Positions 53,598-62,376 of a stretch of DNA of 64,000 nt are shown piece after piece. The notes below the pieces were generated by a model, which did no database searches, was not told where the DNA came from, and saw only the letters and a program-made list of their open reading frames with translations. A program made the position numbers and the translations under genes. Each line of letters opens with the position of its first letter. The first letter of the stretch is position 1. Source of the stretch: Denitratimonas tolerans (GTDB lineage: Bacteria > Pseudomonadota > Gammaproteobacteria > Xanthomonadales > Xanthomonadaceae); contig NZ_JBBDHC010000005.1 in NCBI RefSeq assembly GCF_037203605.1, forward strand, positions 124,001 to 188,000, written 5' to 3'.

Positions 53598-56500
53598 ATG
53601 TCGCCTCGCCTGGCCCTCTGCCTTGCGCTTTGCCTCGCACTTCCCGCCCTGCCGGCACAGGCCGCGAGCAAAAAAACCTCCGACGCCCCGACCTGGGACA
53701 TCACCGCCGCGCACGGTCCGATCAGCCGGGTCGCCTTCACCACGGACGAGGGCACCTGGATGGATCTGGACGTCAGCCCGGACGGCCGCCGGATCGCCTT
53801 TTCCCTGCTGGGCGACCTTTACCTGCTGCCGATCGACGGCGGCAACGCGCGGCGCGTCACCACCGGCACCGCCTGGGACGTGCAGCCGCGCTTTTCGCCC
53901 GATGGCCGCGAACTGGCCTTCACCTCCGATCGCGACGGCGGCAACAACCTCTGGCGCATCGGCGTGGATGGCAAGAACCCGGTGCAGGTGACGAAGGAGC
54001 GCTTCCGCCTGCTCAACAATCCGGCCTGGACGCCGGACGGCCAGTACCTCATCGGCCGCAAGCACTTCACCGGGCAGCGCTCGCTCGGCGCGGGCGAGCT
54101 GTGGATGTACCACGTCGCCGGCGGCGACGGCCTGCAGCTCACCAAACAGAAGAACGACCAGCAGGATCAAGGCGAACCGGCGGTGTCGCCGGATGGACGC
54201 TACGTGTACTTTTCCGAGGACGTCACGCGCGGGCCTTCCTTCCAGTACAACAAGAACCCGCACGCGACCATCTATGCCATCCGGCGGCTGGATCGCCAGA
54301 CCGGCGAGATCGACACCCTGCTCGATACCGCCGGCGGCGCGGTGCGCCCGCAGCCTTCGCCGGATGGGAAATCCCTGGCCTTCGTCAAGCGCGTGCGCGA
54401 GAAGAGCGTGCTGCACCGGCTCGAGCTGGAGTCGGGCGAGGTGATGCCGCTGTGGGATGGTCTCTCGCACGACCAGCAGGAAGCCTGGGCGATCTTCGGT
54501 CCCTATGCCAACTACGGCTGGCTGCCCGATTCCTCCGCGCTGATGATCTGGGCACAGGGCAAGCTCTGGCGCGTGGATGCGGCCAGCGGCGCGCCGACGC
54601 GGATTCCCTTCAGCGCGCAAGTGGAGCAGACCGTGGCGCAGCCGCTGCGCTTCGAGCAGACCCTCGATGCCGGGCAGTTCAGCCCGAAGATGATCCGCGA
54701 TGTGGCGACCTCGCCGGACGGGAAATCCGTGGTGTTCCACGCCCTTGGCCAGCTCTACACCCGCGCGTTGCCGAACGGCGCGCCGCGGCGGCTCACCGCG
54801 AACCAGGGCGTATCCGAGTACCAGCCCAGCTTCAGCCCGGACGGCCGCACGCTGCTCTACACCACCTGGAGCGATGCGGATCTGGTGACGATCCGCGCGC
54901 GCAACCTGGCGGATGGCAGCGAGCGGCGCATCACCGCGGTGCCGGGCTTCTACTACGGCCCGAAATACTCGCCCGACGGCCGGCGCATCGTGTTCAGCCG
55001 CAGCGGCGGCAGCGGTCTGACCGGGGCGATGTGGTCGGGCGAGCGCGGCATCTACGTGGTGCCGGCGCAGGGCGGCACGCCGCGCCGCATCGCCAAATCC
55101 GGCGAAAATCCGCAGTTCTCGGCCGATGGTGCGCGCGTCTTTTATTTCACCGGCGGCGGCCTGTCCAAGAAACTGATGAGCGTGGGCCTCGACGGCGAGG
55201 AGCCGCGCGAAGTCTTCGACCTCAAGTATCCCGACCTGGTTTCGATCAGTCCTGACGGCCGCTGGGTCGCCTTCACCGAACTGTTCAACGCCTACGTCGC
55301 GCCGGTGCCGCAGACCGGCGGCAGCGTTGCGCTGAGCCGCGACACCAAGGCGATCCCGGTGACGCGCGTGAGCCGCGACGTCGGTTCCTACCTGCACTGG
55401 TCGGCCGATTCCAGGGCGCTGCACTGGACGGTGGGCGATGAATACTTCAGCCGCGACCTGAGCGATCTTTTCGCCTTCCTGCCCGGCGCGCCGAAGGAGC
55501 TTCCCAGGCCCGAGAGCGCCAAGGGCGTGGCGCTGGGCCTGAAGGCGGCGGTGGATACGCCGCGCGACGTGGTGGCCTTCACCAACGCCCGCATCATCAC
55601 CATGCGCGATGCGGAAAAGACGCAGGAAGTGATCGAAAACGGCACCGTGCTGGTGGAGGGCGACACGCTCCGCGCGGTGGGTGCGAACGTGGCGATTCCG
55701 GCCGGCGCGCGCGTGATCGACGCCGCCGGCAAGACCATCGTGCCCGGCTACGCCGACGTGCACGCGCACGTCTCGCACTTCGGCGGCGGCGTGATTCCGC
55801 AGGAGAACTGGGCCTACTACACCAATCTCGCCTTCGGCATCACCACCACGCACGATCCCTCGGCCACCACGGAGTTCGTGTTCTCCCAGGCCGAACTGGT
55901 CAAGGCCGGCGCGATGGTCGGCCCGCGCATCTTTTCCACCGGCACGATCCTCTACGGCGCCGACGGCGACTTCAAGGCGGTGGTGGATTCCCTCGACGAC
56001 GCGCGCTCGCACCTGCGCCGCATGAAGGCCCAGGGCGCCTTCAGCGTGAAGAGCTACAACCAGCCGCGCCGCGACCAGCACCAGCAGATCAATCAGGCCG
56101 CGCGCGAGCTGGGCATGCTGGTGGTGGAAGAGGGCGGTTCAACCTTCAACCACAACCTGCCGATGATCCTGGACGGCGTGACCGCAATCGAGCACAACCT
56201 CCCCGTGGCACCGCTCTACCGCGACGTGATCGAGCTGTGGAAGCACACCGACGTGCGCAACACGCCGACCCTGGTGGTGAGCTACGGCGGGCTTTCCGGC
56301 GAGTACTGGTGGTATGCCCGCGACCAGGTGTGGGAGGACGGCAAGCTGGCGCGCTTCTTCCCGCGCGAAACGCTGGATGCGCGCAGCATCCGCCGCGAGA
56401 CGGCACCCGACTGGGACTACTACCACATCGAAGTGGCCAAGGCCGCCAAGGCGCTGCGCGACGCCGGCGTGAAGATCCAGGTCGGCGGCCACGGCCAGCT

Positions 56501-56891
56501 CCAGGGCCAGTCGGTGCACTGGGAGATCTGGAGCCTGGTGCAGGGAGGCTTTTCGAACTGGGAGGCGCTGCGCGCCGCCACCATCGACGGCGTCGACCTG
56601 ATCGGCCTGGGCAAAGAACTGGGCTCGCTGGAAGCGGGCAAGAAGGCCGACTTCGTGGTGCTCAACGCCAACCCGCTGGAGGACATCCGCGCCAGCGCCG
56701 ACACCCGCTACGTGATGGTCAACGGCCGCCTGTTCGACGTGGACGCCGACATGGCCGAAATCGGCAACCGCGCGGTGCCCGCCCCGACTTTTTACTGGCA
56801 GCGCCACCGCGACGGCCGCAGCTTCGGCGCGGAATACGGCCCCACCGTGCCCTGCCACTGCCCCAAGTCGGCGGCGGGGCACGCGCATTGA
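53598..56891 (+). CDS. Secreted TolB-like propeller / amidohydrolase fusion protein
   Basis: 1097 residues with a Sec signal peptide (cleavage near AQAA). Residues about 45-640 contain many PD40/TolB-type blade repeats (the S-P-D-G-R/K motif occurs more than ten times), and from about 660 an amidohydrolase domain follows, with the metal motif HAH at residues 722-724, a metal Lys or His region in GAFSVKSYNQP, HNLP, and the C-terminal GKKADFVVLNANPLEDI. The combination is known in secreted or periplasmic hydrolases of unknown substrate, often peptide-like. A hairpin and inverted repeat follow the stop. Confidence 0.9.
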   Translation: MSPRLALCLALCLALPALPAQAASKKTSDAPTWDITAAHGPISRVAFTTDEGTWMDLDVSPDGRRIAFSLLGDLYLLPIDGGNARRVTTGTAWDVQPRFSPDGRELAFTSDRDGGNNLWRIGVDGKNPVQVTKERFRLLNNPAWTPDGQYLIGRKHFTGQRSLGAGELWMYHVAGGDGLQLTKQKNDQQDQGEPAVSPDGRYVYFSEDVTRGPSFQYNKNPHATIYAIRRLDRQTGEIDTLLDTAGGAVRPQPSPDGKSLAFVKRVREKSVLHRLELESGEVMPLWDGLSHDQQEAWAIFGPYANYGWLPDSSALMIWAQGKLWRVDAASGAPTRIPFSAQVEQTVAQPLRFEQTLDAGQFSPKMIRDVATSPDGKSVVFHALGQLYTRALPNGAPRRLTANQGVSEYQPSFSPDGRTLLYTTWSDADLVTIRARNLADGSERRITAVPGFYYGPKYSPDGRRIVFSRSGGSGLTGAMWSGERGIYVVPAQGGTPRRIAKSGENPQFSADGARVFYFTGGGLSKKLMSVGLDGEEPREVFDLKYPDLVSISPDGRWVAFTELFNAYVAPVPQTGGSVALSRDTKAIPVTRVSRDVGSYLHWSADSRALHWTVGDEYFSRDLSDLFAFLPGAPKELPRPESAKGVALGLKAAVDTPRDVVAFTNARIITMRDAEKTQEVIENGTVLVEGDTLRAVGANVAIPAGARVIDAAGKTIVPGYADVHAHVSHFGGGVIPQENWAYYTNLAFGITTTHDPSATTEFVFSQAELVKAGAMVGPRIFSTGTILYGADGDFKAVVDSLDDARSHLRRMKAQGAFSVKSYNQPRRDQHQQINQAARELGMLVVEEGGSTFNHNLPMILDGVTAIEHNLPVAPLYRDVIELWKHTDVRNTPTLVVSYGGLSGEYWWYARDQVWEDGKLARFFPRETLDARSIRRETAPDWDYYHIEVAKAAKALRDAGVKIQVGGHGQLQGQSVHWEIWSLVQGGFSNWEALRAATIDGVDLIGLGKELGSLEAGKKADFVVLNANPLEDIRASADTRYVMVNGRLFDVDADMAEIGNRAVPAPTFYWQRHRDGRSFGAEYGPTVPCHCPKSAAGHAH

Positions 56892-56913
56892 GTGAAGTGA
56901 AGCCTGAAGAAAT

Positions 56914-56963
56914 CTCTGAACAAGCCGATTGGAGCGGGCTTTCCCGCGATGGCTTGTTCAGAG
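56914..56963. repeat. Nested inverted repeat (13-bp perfect arms)
   Basis: CTCTGAACAAGCC (56914-56926) is repeated exactly in inverted form at 56951-56963, and the 24-base loop has its own GCGGG/CCCGC stem. Similarity of the arms continues a few bases outward (GAAAT and GAACC), as at the ends of a small mobile element. It could also be a strong terminator for the amidohydrolase gene. Confidence 0.65.
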
Positions 56964-56976
56964 GTTCCTGAGAGAC

Positions 56977-57001
56977 ACCGGGCCGCGTGACGCGGCCCGG
57001 T
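56977..57001. terminator. GC-rich hairpin between converging genes
   Basis: A perfect 11-bp stem ACCGGGCCGCG/CGCGGCCCGGT with a TGA loop lies between the amidohydrolase and the DEAD-box helicase stops. It has no long T-run, but its place fits a shared terminator. Confidence 0.55.
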
Positions 57002-57037
57002 TGGCTTCGAATCAGCGACGGTTCGGCCGTCGCCGCC

Positions 57038-59032
57038 TCACTTCTTTCGGAATGGCGGCTTGCTGCCGCCCTTGCCGGGGCCGTCGAAGCGGCCGGGCGG
57101 GCGCGGTCGGTCGCTGCGGTCCGCGCCGGGGGTGTAGCCCGGCGTGCGGCGCGTCGGGCGGCCATCGCCGGCCGACTCGGCATGCGGGCCGCGCGGGGCA
57201 CGTGGCGGCGCGCCATCACGATCGCGGCTGCGCGGGCGTTCGGAGAATCCTTCACTGAAGCGCCCGCCGCCGCGCTGGATGCGCGGTGCCGGCGGCAGTT
57301 CGCCTTCGTGGCGCTGGATGCGCAGGCGCTGTCCGGCCACCCACACGTTCTGCAGGTGGGCGAGGGTCTCCGACGGCATGCCGGGCGGCAGGTCGACGAA
57401 GCTGTGATCCTCGCGGATGTCGATGCGACCGATGTGGCGCGATTCCAGGCCCGCTTCGTTGGCGATGGCACCGACGATGTTGCCCGGCTTGACGTGATGC
57501 ACGTGGCCCACGGCGATGCGGTAGGTTTCGAAGTCCGTCTCGTGCCGCACGCGCGGCGGCTGCGGCAGCTCGGGGCGGTCGTCGCGCTCGTGCCGGTCAC
57601 GACGATCGGGGCGCTCATGGCGCTCGCGGGGGTGGCGCGGGTTGTCGCGATCGTGCTCCGGGCGCGGCTTGCGCGCGGCGGGTTCGGGGTCGGGCGGCAT
57701 CAAGAGCGGCACGTCGCCCTGGGTGAGCTTGGCGAGCGCGGCGGCCACGTCGAGCAGGGAGGCTTCATGCTCGCGCTCGTATTCGGCGATCAGGGTGCGG
57801 AACAGGTCGAGCTCGGCGGCATCGCCCTCCAGCACCTCGTCGATGCGCTGCTTGAAGCGCACCATGCGCTGATCGTTGACCTGGTGCGAGGTCGGCATCG
57901 CCATCGGTTCGATCGGCTGGCGGGTCGCGCGCTCGATCGCACGCAGCATGCCGCGCTCGCGCGGGGTGACGAACAGGATCGCTTCGCCGCTGCGCCCGGC
58001 GCGGCCGGTGCGGCCGATGCGGTGGACGTAGCTTTCCACATCGTAGGGGATGTCGTAGTTCACCACGTGGCTGATGCGATCCACGTCCAGCCCGCGTGCG
58101 GCCACGTCGGTGGCCACGAGGATGTCGAGCTGGCCATCCTTGAGTTTTTGCACCGCGCGCTCGCGCAGCGGCTGGGGAATGTCGCCGTTGATCGCGGCGG
58201 CGGCCAGCCCGCGCGCCTGGAGCCTGTCTGCCAGCTCCTCGGTACCCTGCTTGGTGCGGGAAAACACGATCATGCCGTCGTAGTCTTCCACTTCCAGCAG
58301 GCGCGTGATCGCATCGAGCTTCTGCATCCCGCCCACCAGCCAGTAGCGCTGGCGGATGTTGGTGGCGGTGCGGGTCTTGGCCTCGATCGCCACGTCCACC
58401 GGGTCGCGCAGGTAGGTTTGCGCGATGCGACGGATCTGCGGCGGCATGGTGGCCGAGAACAGCGCGGTCTGGCGCTCGGGCGGGGTCTTCTGCAGGATGG
58501 ACTCGACGTCGTCGATGAAGCCCATGCGCAGCATCTCGTCGGCCTCGTCGAGCACCAGCGCGCGCAGGTGGGAAAGATTCACCGTTCCGCGCTCGAGGTG
58601 GTCGATCAGGCGTCCAGGCGTGGCGACCAGCACGTGCGCGCCGCGCTTGAGGCCGTGCAGCTGCGCGCCGTAGCCCTGACCGCCGTAGATCGGCAGCACC
58701 TGGAAGCCCTTGAGGTGCGCGGCATAGGTCTGGAAGGCCTCGGCCACCTGGATCGCCAGCTCGCGCGTGGGCGTGAGCACCAGCGCCTGCGGAAAGGGCA
58801 GGGTGGTGTCGATGCGGTTGAGGATGGGCAGCGCGAACGCGGCGGTCTTGCCGGTGCCGGTCTGGGCCTGGCCCACGACGTCGCGGCCTTCCAGGAGCGG
58901 CGGAATCGTGGCCGCCTGGATGGGCGAAGGCGACTCGTAGCCGACGTCGGAGAGGGCCTGCAGCAGCGGGGCAGACAGCGAGAGCGCGGCAAAGCCTGCC
59001 GCTGAGAGGGAAAGGTCGGTCATCGGGTCCAT
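57038..59032 (-). CDS. DEAD-box ATP-dependent RNA helicase, DeaD/CsdA type
   Basis: 664 residues from ATG 59032; ATGs at 59068 and 59023 are also in frame, and no ribosome site decides between them. Helicase motifs in order: Q motif region PSPIQAATIP, Walker A AQTGTGKT, PTRELAIQ, DEAD (VLDEADEML), SAT, and HRIGRTGRAG. The C-terminus adds a DbpA-type RNA-binding domain (YRIAVGHVHHVKPGNIVGAIANE) and a long Arg/Gly/Pro-rich disordered tail. It unwinds structured RNA in ribosome assembly and cold adaptation. It converges with the amidohydrolase gene. Confidence 0.93.
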   Translation of the reverse strand: MDPMTDLSLSAAGFAALSLSAPLLQALSDVGYESPSPIQAATIPPLLEGRDVVGQAQTGTGKTAAFALPILNRIDTTLPFPQALVLTPTRELAIQVAEAFQTYAAHLKGFQVLPIYGGQGYGAQLHGLKRGAHVLVATPGRLIDHLERGTVNLSHLRALVLDEADEMLRMGFIDDVESILQKTPPERQTALFSATMPPQIRRIAQTYLRDPVDVAIEAKTRTATNIRQRYWLVGGMQKLDAITRLLEVEDYDGMIVFSRTKQGTEELADRLQARGLAAAAINGDIPQPLRERAVQKLKDGQLDILVATDVAARGLDVDRISHVVNYDIPYDVESYVHRIGRTGRAGRSGEAILFVTPRERGMLRAIERATRQPIEPMAMPTSHQVNDQRMVRFKQRIDEVLEGDAAELDLFRTLIAEYEREHEASLLDVAAALAKLTQGDVPLLMPPDPEPAARKPRPEHDRDNPRHPRERHERPDRRDRHERDDRPELPQPPRVRHETDFETYRIAVGHVHHVKPGNIVGAIANEAGLESRHIGRIDIREDHSFVDLPPGMPSETLAHLQNVWVAGQRLRIQRHEGELPPAPRIQRGGGRFSEGFSERPRSRDRDGAPPRAPRGPHAESAGDGRPTRRTPGYTPGADRSDRPRPPGRFDGPGKGGSKPPFRKK

Positions 59033-59143
59033 TATCGGCGCGGCAGGCCCTTGGCCGCTCGCGTTCATGTTGTGGGCATCGGGTGGGCGGCCTGTCGGGC
59101 CGGGGATTCGGGAAGTGCGGTGCGGGTGCGGCCGGTGTCGGGC

Positions 59144-59551
59144 CTATTTCTTGCGCTTGGGCCGCACGTAGAGCACCAGGGAATGATCCTGGATGACGTA
59201 CCCGTGCGCCGCGGCGATCTCGTGCTGGATCCGCTCGATGTCCGGATTGCTGAACTCGATCACCTTGCCCGATTCGACGTCCACCATGTGGTCATGGTGC
59301 TCGCCGCGGTCGAGCTCGAAAACGGCTTGGCCGCCCTCGAAGTTGTGCTTGAGCACGAGGCCGGCGGCTTCGAACTGGGTCAGCACGCGGTAGACCGTGG
59401 CCAGGCCGATGTCCTCGTCGCGCTCCTTCAGCTCGCGATAGATGTCCTCGGCCGTCATGTGGCGCGGACTGGCATTCGCCAGGATTTCCAGGATCTGCAC
59501 GCGCGGGTGTGTGACCTTCAGCCCAACCTTGCGAAGTTCCTGCGGTTCCAT
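59144..59551 (-). CDS. fur: Ferric uptake regulator
   Basis: 135 residues. The winged-helix DNA-binding domain (GLKVTHPRVQILEIL) is followed by HHDHMVDVESGKVIEF and the dimerisation domain with DHSLVLYV. The HHDH metal site is intact, but no cysteine occurs in the protein: the CxxC that holds structural zinc in E. coli Fur reads V-x-x-S here, as in some other Fur proteins. It should repress iron-uptake genes when Fe(II) is bound. It is divergent from bamE, as in other gammaproteobacteria. Confidence 0.95.
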   Translation of the reverse strand: MEPQELRKVGLKVTHPRVQILEILANASPRHMTAEDIYRELKERDEDIGLATVYRVLTQFEAAGLVLKHNFEGGQAVFELDRGEHHDHMVDVESGKVIEFSNPDIERIQHEIAAAHGYVIQDHSLVLYVRPKRKK

Positions 59552-59702
59552 GGATTCCTCCGTCGTTCCGGACTGCGGTCACGCCTGGTGGCGACAGCGT
59601 GGCACGGCTGACGCATCCCGGACAGGCGCGCCGGGCACCATTCATGCCGTGGAAAGTCGCTAGTGTATCATCGGCGCGTCCTTCATCCTGCGTACCCATT
59701 CG

Positions 59703-60083
59703 ATGCTCAAGCTCCTCGTTGCCGCCGCGCTGACCCTCGCCCTTTCCGGCTGCGGGTTGCTCTACAAGGTCGACGTTTACCAAGGCAACCTGCTCGATCC
59801 CGACGCCGTGGCCCAGGTGCAGCCGGGGCTGACCAAGCGCCAGGTGCACAGCCTGCTGGGTTCGCCCTCGGTCGAAGACCCGTTCCACCACTCGCGCTGG
59901 GACTACGTTTCCACGATCAGCCGCCGCGGTGCCCCGACGACGGTCAAGAATCTCACGTTGACCTTCGACGGCGACGTGCTGGCCAGCGTGGAGGGCGACT
60001 ACCTCGAGCACGACAACCTTGCGCTCTACCGCCACATTTCCAAGTACGGCAACCTGCCCAAGGACAAGAAGAAGAACCGCTGA
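59703..60083 (+). CDS. bamE: Outer-membrane protein assembly factor BamE lipoprotein
   Basis: 126 residues. Lipobox LSGC at residues 14-17, then the SmpA/OmlA domain with YQGNLLDPDAVAQVQPGLTKRQVHSLLGSP and LTLTFDGDVL. It is a lipoprotein of the Bam complex that folds outer-membrane proteins. The tail is very basic (KDKKKNR). A TATCAT hexamer at 59666-59671 may be its -10 box. Confidence 0.94.
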   Translation: MLKLLVAAALTLALSGCGLLYKVDVYQGNLLDPDAVAQVQPGLTKRQVHSLLGSPSVEDPFHHSRWDYVSTISRRGAPTTVKNLTLTFDGDVLASVEGDYLEHDNLALYRHISKYGNLPKDKKKNR

Positions 60084-60128
60084 GGCGCACTGCGGGCCGC
60101 ATTCACCGGTCTGCGGTCGAGGAGAGGA

Positions 60129-60425
60129 TCAGCTCCCGCCCTTCGCCGCTTCCGCCCGCTCGCGTCGCGCGCGCTTGGGATCGATGAGCAGCGGGCGATA
60201 AAGTTCGATGCGATCGCCGTCGCGCAGCGGCTGGTCAAGCGTGCAGCGCCGCGAAAAGATGCCCAGAGGCAGCGACGCGGCTTGCGGGAATCGGGCCTGT
60301 ACCGCCGGCGCGGCCAGCGCCATGGCCACGGTGGCGTCGTGCGGAAGCCGCAGCGCGGCGCTCCACGACTGGTCCGGCCAGGCCGCCGCCACTTCGACCC
60401 GGATCGGTTCGGCTGGCGTACTCAT
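60129..60425 (-). CDS. rnfH: RnfH family ubiquitin-like protein
   Basis: 98 residues from ATG 60425 (MSTPAEPIRVEVA); the frame continues to 60452. The RnfH signature LGIFSRRCTLDQPLRDGDRIELYRPL is intact. Function is unknown. In E. coli it lies with ratA between smpB and bamE; here it is convergent with bamE, divergent from smpB, and ratA is absent from the gap. Confidence 0.9.
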   Translation of the reverse strand: MSTPAEPIRVEVAAAWPDQSWSAALRLPHDATVAMALAAPAVQARFPQAASLPLGIFSRRCTLDQPLRDGDRIELYRPLLIDPKRARRERAEAAKGGS

Positions 60426-60506
60426 GCGCGGCACCGGAAGCGGCACCGGCATTCACCCGCGTGGCGTGCGATGGGCGACAATCGGCGCACAGAAAGGAAT
60501 TTCCAG

Positions 60507-61001
60507 ATGGCCAGCAAGAAGGCAAAGGATAGCGGAAAGGGCACCGGCACGATTGCCCAGAACAAGCGTGCGCGGCACGAGTACACGATCGAAGAGCACG
60601 TCGAGGCAGGCATCGCGCTGCAGGGCTGGGAAGTCAAGGCGCTGCGCGCCGGACGCATCTCGCTCACCGAGTCCTACGCCATCGTCCGGGGCGGCGAGAT
60701 TTTCCTGTTCGGTGCCCAGATCACCCCGCTCATTTCCACCTCCACCCACGTCGTGGCGGACGACCGGCGCACCCGCAAGCTGCTCCTGCATCGGGCCGAA
60801 ATCGACCGGCTGATCGGCAAGGTGGAGCGCGATGGCTACACCCTGATCCCGCTGTCGATGTACTGGAAATCCGGCAAGGTGAAGCTGGACCTCGCCCTGG
60901 CCAAGGGCAAGCAGGCCCACGACAAGCGCCAGGCCGCCAAGGACCGCGACTGGGCCCGCGACAAGCAGCGCGTCATGCGCCAGCACAACCGCGCCGCCTG
61001 A
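60507..61001 (+). CDS. smpB: SsrA-binding protein
   Basis: 164 residues from ATG 60507, preceded by AAAGGAAT; the frame is open upstream but that part lies opposite rnfH. The core (NKRARHEYTIEEHVEAGIALQGWEVKALRAG and the basic tail DRDWARDKQRVMRQ) is typical. It carries tmRNA into stalled ribosomes. The tmRNA gene follows 75 bases downstream. Confidence 0.97.
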   Translation: MASKKAKDSGKGTGTIAQNKRARHEYTIEEHVEAGIALQGWEVKALRAGRISLTESYAIVRGGEIFLFGAQITPLISTSTHVVADDRRTRKLLLHRAEIDRLIGKVERDGYTLIPLSMYWKSGKVKLDLALAKGKQAHDKRQAAKDRDWARDKQRVMRQHNRAA

Positions 61002-61034
61002 TGAACGCCGCCCGCCACCCGAGTCACCTGCGCC

Positions 61035-61063
61035 TTGTGAAGCACGGGGCGCGCCCATAGACT
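61035..61063 (+). promoter_or_regulatory. Promoter of ssrA
   Basis: TTGTGA (61035-61040), a 17-base spacer and TAGACT (61058-61063) lie just upstream of the tmRNA 5' end at 61076. Confidence 0.5.
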
Positions 61064-61075
61064 GGTCAGCACCCC

Positions 61076-61428
<353 letters not shown>

Positions 61429-61434
61429 ATAATG

Positions 61435-61466
61435 AAACCCCAACCGTTCTCGGTTGGGGTTTTTTC
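61435..61466 (+). terminator. Rho-independent terminator of ssrA
   Basis: An 11-bp stem AACCCCAACCG/CGGTTGGGGTT with a 4-base loop and a following T-run starts 6 bases after the tmRNA 3' end. Confidence 0.92.
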
Positions 61467-61776
61467 TTGCCCGATCGCGCCGGTTCCCGCGTGTTCTTGG
61501 GGGTTCCTGCGGAAGCCTGCGGACTTCACCAGCCGCCCGAATTGGCTGTTCCCGGCCACATTCCACTCTCTCCTGGCCATTCCTCGCTCCGGCCTCGCTC
61601 CCTGGAACTGGCCCGAAGTCCGCAAAGGCCGCAATTCAGACCTATACAGATCAAAGAGTTACGCGCGGACGAATCAAGCAGTTGGATTGCGGCATTGGTG
61701 GGCAAAAGAAACAAAGATCGTTGTATTTCGTCGGTACTTATTGACTGCTACCGACAAAATACAACATCATGGCGAC
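61467..61776. other. Gene-free boundary between ssrA and the low-GC segment
   Basis: About 310 bases without a credible gene. The first half is still GC-rich, the second half (from about 61630) is AT-richer, like the genes that follow. No integrase gene or direct repeat of the ssrA 3' end is visible here or to the right edge of the window. Confidence 0.5.
61721..61764. promoter_or_regulatory. Inverted repeat upstream of the AbiEi-type gene, likely autoregulatory operator
   Basis: TTGTATTTCGTCGGTA (61721-61736) and TACCGACAAAATACAA (61749-61764) are inverted repeats with one mismatch in 16 and a 12-base spacer, ending 12 bases before the ATG at 61777. AbiEi antitoxins of type IV systems are known to bind inverted repeats in their own promoter. 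Confidence 0.65.
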
Positions 61777-62376
61777 ATGGAAAGCTTCCACCAGACTATT
61801 CTGGATCTCGCCGCCCAACGTGGCCTAATCCGCCCGCGCGATCTCAATGAACGTGGGCTGCCGACTGTCGCCCTGACGCGGCTAGTGCGCCAAGGGCTAC
61901 TGCAGCGGGTGGGACGTGGTCTCTATGCGATTCCGAACCGTCCCGTCTCGGAACACGGTGCGCTCGCCGAGTTAGCCCGAACGCATCCGCAAGCCATCAT
62001 CTGCCTGCTGTCAGCTCTGCGGCTACATGAACTCACCACGCAGTCGCCTTTCGAGGTCTGGCTGGCGATTCCAAATAAGGCGCGTGCACCGAAGATCGAC
62101 TACCCACCGCTACGCATAGTCCGTTTCTCTGGCGCCGCACTGACGGAGGGGATCGAGGAGCGTGTCCTAGATGGCGTGCTGGTTCGCGTGACCAACGTCG
62201 ATCGGACGGTGGCCGATTGCTTCAAGTTCCGCAACAAGATCGGCCTTGATGTCGCACTGGAGGCGCTACAAGAAGGCTGGCGCGCCAAGCGCTTAAGTAT
62301 GGACGAACTCTGGCGCTATGCCACCGTGTGCCGCGTGGCCAATGTGATGCGCCCATATATGGAAAGCCTGTCATGA
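61777..62376 (+). CDS. AbiEi-type antitoxin / transcriptional regulator (type IV toxin-antitoxin family)
   Basis: 199 residues from ATG 61777; the frame is open upstream to 61432 but that would run through the ssrA terminator and the inverted repeat. An N-terminal winged-helix domain (LAAQRGLIRPRDLNERGLPT and LLQRVGRGLYAIP) is followed by the AbiEi C-terminal antitoxin domain (ICLLSALRLHELTTQSP, VTNVDRTVADCFKFRNKIG). Codon use includes CTA, TTA and AGT codons rare elsewhere in the window. In complete AbiE modules it represses its promoter and neutralises the AbiEii nucleotidyltransferase; no such gene follows here. Its stop overlaps the next ATG (ATGA). Confidence 0.88.
   Translation: MESFHQTILDLAAQRGLIRPRDLNERGLPTVALTRLVRQGLLQRVGRGLYAIPNRPVSEHGALAELARTHPQAIICLLSALRLHELTTQSPFEVWLAIPNKARAPKIDYPPLRIVRFSGAALTEGIEERVLDGVLVRVTNVDRTVADCFKFRNKIGLDVALEALQEGWRAKRLSMDELWRYATVCRVANVMRPYMESLS

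Noticed and set aside
53436..56081. N-terminal extension of the universal stress protein frame
   Set aside because: The stress protein starts with its conserved MYQSILVPTDGS at 53435; everything upstream is antisense to the amidohydrolase.
61432..61776. Upstream extension of the AbiEi-type frame to 61432
   Set aside because: It would begin inside the ssrA terminator and cross the 16-base inverted repeat; the winged-helix domain starts right after the ATG at 61777.
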